Made by a program: the position numbers and the translations under genes
Assembly (NCBI GenBank): GCA_021773795.1
Contig: JAJFJT010000015.1
Span: 62,001-126,000 of the forward strand
DNA: 64,000 nt
DNA from: Gammaproteobacteria bacterium
GTDB taxonomy: Bacteria; Pseudomonadota; Gammaproteobacteria; HK1
Direction of reading: 5' to 3'
Shown here: positions 62,301-64,000 of the stretch, piece by piece
Layout of the letters: each line of letters opens with the position of its first letter
Position numbering within the stretch: position 1 is the stretch's first letter
Notes under the pieces: model-generated
Seen by the model: only the letters and a program-made list of their open reading frames with translations
What the model was told of the DNA's origin: nothing
Database searches by the model: none

Positions 62301-64000
62301 CTAGTGCGAGCCGGCCGGACCACCAATCTTGGAAGACGAAGCATCTTTCTTCTCTCCCGCAGCGGGATCCCCACCATCAGACTTCGGCCCCGAATTGCCC
62401 CAGTCCTCAGGGGGAGGCGGCTCTTTTCCCTCCATAATGGCGTCAATCTGTCCGCTATCGATGGTCTCGTAGCGAATCAGCGCCTTGGCCATAAGGTGGA
62501 GCTTTTCGAGATTCTCCTGCAGCAGCCTCTCAGCGCGCTGGTAGTTGTTGTCGATCACACGGCGGATCTCTTCGTCAATTACATGCGAGGTCTCGTCGGA
62601 AATAACTTTGTGCTGGGTGACGCTGCGACCGAGGAAAACCTCACCCTCTTCCTCGCTATAGACCTGCGGTCCCAGCTTTTCAGACAAGCCCCACTTGGTC
62701 ACCATATTGCGGGCGATCTCCGTGGCACGCTGGATGTCGTTACTGGCACCGGTAGTCACATTATCGGCACCAAAAATAAGGATCTCCGCTATACGCCCGC
62801 CAAAGAGGCTGGAAATCTGGCTCTCAAGGCGTTCCTTGCTGAAGCTGTAGCGGTCCTCCTCAGGCAGGAACATGGTCACGCCCAGGGCACGCCCCCGGGG
62901 AATAATGCTGACCTTGTAGACCGGATCGTGGGAAGGTACCAGGCGCCCGACGATGGCGTGCCCCGCCTCGTGATAGGCGGTCAGGTTTTTCTCCTCATCG
63001 CTCATCACCATGGACTTGCGCTCCGCGCCCATCATGATCTTGTCCTTGGCACGCTCAAAGTTATCCATCTGCACCACTCGCTGATTACCGCGAGCCGCAA
63101 ACAGCGCCGCCTCATTCACCAGATTGGCGAGATCGGCACCGGAAAAACCAGGGGTACCACGCGCGATGATGCTGGCATCCACGCCATCGGCCATGGGTAC
63201 CTTGCGCATATGTACCTTGAGGATTTGCTCGCGCCCACGAATATCCGGCAGCGGCACAACGACCTGACGGTCAAAACGTCCCGGGCGCAGTAACGCGGGA
63301 TCAAGCACGTCTGGCCGGTTGGTAGCAGCGATCACGATAACGCCCTCATTGCCCTCAAAACCATCCATTTCTACCAGCAACTGATTCAGGGTCTGTTCAC
63401 GCTCATCGTGCCCGCCCCCAAGGCCCGCCCCGCGATGGCGGCCCACCGCATCAATCTCGTCGATAAAGATAATGCAGGGGGCTTGCTTCTTGGCCTGTTC
63501 GAACATATCCCTGACCCGGGATGCGCCTACGCCAACAAACATTTCCACGAAATCGGAACCGGAAATGGTGAAAAACGGCACCTTGGCCTCACCCGCAATG
63601 GCCTTGGCCAACAGGGTCTTGCCGGTGCCGGGATTCCCCACCATCAATACGCCACTGGGAATCTTGCCACCGAGTTTCTGAAACTTACCCGGGTCGCGGA
63701 GAAAATCCACCAACTCCCCAACCTCTTCCTTGGCCTCTTCAACTCCGGCCACATCGGCAAAGGTAATCTTGATCTGATCTTCGCCCAGCAGGCGAGCCTT
63801 GCTCTTGCCAAAGGACATGGCCCCACGCCCACCGGCTCCACCCTGCATCTGGCGCATGAAAAATATCCACACCCCGATGAGCAACAACATTGGGAACCAG
63901 GAGATAAAAATTTGCATTAACAGCGACTGCTGCTCCGGCGGCCGCGCATCGATGATCACCCCGTTTTCCAGTAAATCACCAATGAGTGCGCGGTTATCCG
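62301..64000 (-). CDS. ftsH: ATP-dependent zinc metalloprotease FtsH, 5' end cut by window edge
   Basis: The frame stays open through the right edge ([20 protein letters not shown]), so the N-terminal membrane helix and part of the periplasmic domain are missing. The remaining 560-odd residues show the second membrane helix ([19 protein letters not shown]), Walker A GNPGTGKT, Walker [12 protein letters not shown], the second region of homology ([14 protein letters not shown]) and the zinc site [11 protein letters not shown]. FtsH degrades membrane and regulatory proteins. Its place ahead of folP-glmM is conserved from E. coli. Confidence 0.97.
   Translation of the reverse strand, partial: DNRALIGDLLENGVIIDARPPEQQSLLMQIFISWFPMLLLIGVWIFFMRQMQGGAGGRGAMSFGKSKARLLGEDQIKITFADVAGVEEAKEEVGELVDFLRDPGKFQKLGGKIPSGVLMVGNPGTGKTLLAKAIAGEAKVPFFTISGSDFVEMFVGVGASRVRDMFEQAKKQAPCIIFIDEIDAVGRHRGAGLGGGHDEREQTLNQLLVEMDGFEGNEGVIVIAATNRPDVLDPALLRPGRFDRQVVVPLPDIRGREQILKVHMRKVPMADGVDASIIARGTPGFSGADLANLVNEAALFAARGNQRVVQMDNFERAKDKIMMGAERKSMVMSDEEKNLTAYHEAGHAIVGRLVPSHDPVYKVSIIPRGRALGVTMFLPEEDRYSFSKERLESQISSLFGGRIAEILIFGADNVTTGASNDIQRATEIARNMVTKWGLSEKLGPQVYSEEEGEVFLGRSVTQHKVISDETSHVIDEEIRRVIDNNYQRAERLLQENLEKLHLMAKALIRYETIDSGQIDAIMEGKEPPPPEDWGNSGPKSDGGDPAAGEKKDASSSKIGGPAGSH

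Noticed and set aside
62301-63959. FtsH starting at GTG 63959
   Set aside because: The frame continues upstream to the window edge with typical FtsH sequence, so the start lies outside the window.

Overview
The window reads as the chromosome of a flagellated, respiring gammaproteobacterium. Three things point there: a fleQ-fleS-fleR flagellar regulatory cascade of the Pseudomonas/Vibrio type, a 14-gene nuo operon directly downstream of tRNA-Leu and secG, and the order ftsH-folP-glmM-(tpiA)-secG. The genus cannot be fixed from the sequence alone; a Chromatiales-like or related sulfur-oxidiser lineage is only a guess. Both window ends cut genes: fliF loses its C-terminus on the left and ftsH its N-terminus on the right.

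Positions 1-25,500 are one large flagellar/chemotaxis region, mostly on the minus strand: fliF, fliE, fleR, fleS, fleQ, fliT-like, fliS, fliD, flaG, fliC, flgL, flgK, flgJ, flgI, flgH, flgG, flgF, flgE, flgD, flgC, flgB, cheR, cheV. flgA, flgM and flgN follow on the plus strand. Promoter motifs outline the hierarchy. Sigma-54 type sites (GG-N10-GC) precede fleSR, flgB and flgA. Sigma-28 type sites (TAAA...GCCG) precede fliC, cheV and flgM. A 460-bp repeat-filled gap lies between flgI and flgH.

Positions 25,400-28,120 hold a coupled three-gene set of the arsenosugar type (two glycosyltransferase-like proteins plus the radical SAM protein ArsS), a 155-bp near-palindromic element and tRNA-Ala(CGC). 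Positions 28,150-33,720 are a polyphosphate cluster: sixA-like phosphatase, ppk1, ppk2 and a CYTH-CHAD protein.

Positions 33,879-42,909 are tRNA-Arg(CCT) and an integrated element of about 8.95 kb. It is bounded by exact 47-bp direct repeats (attL in the tRNA 3' half, attR at 42,863). It carries a tyrosine integrase, an AlpA-type regulator, a second small HTH protein, a stand-alone RecA/DnaB-like ATPase beside a cluster of nine 9-bp iteron-like repeats, small unknown genes, a fused prohead protease/HK97 major capsid protein, a tape-measure-like protein and a minor-tail-Z-like protein. I see no terminase, portal, lysis or tail-fibre genes. It therefore looks like a capsid-encoding phage satellite or a heavily reduced prophage, and it is the most interesting part of the window.

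Positions 42,998-64,000 return to core chromosome: psd on the plus strand, a strong bidirectional-looking hairpin, nuoA-N on the minus strand, tRNA-Leu(GAG), secG, tpiA, glmM, folP and the 5'-truncated ftsH.
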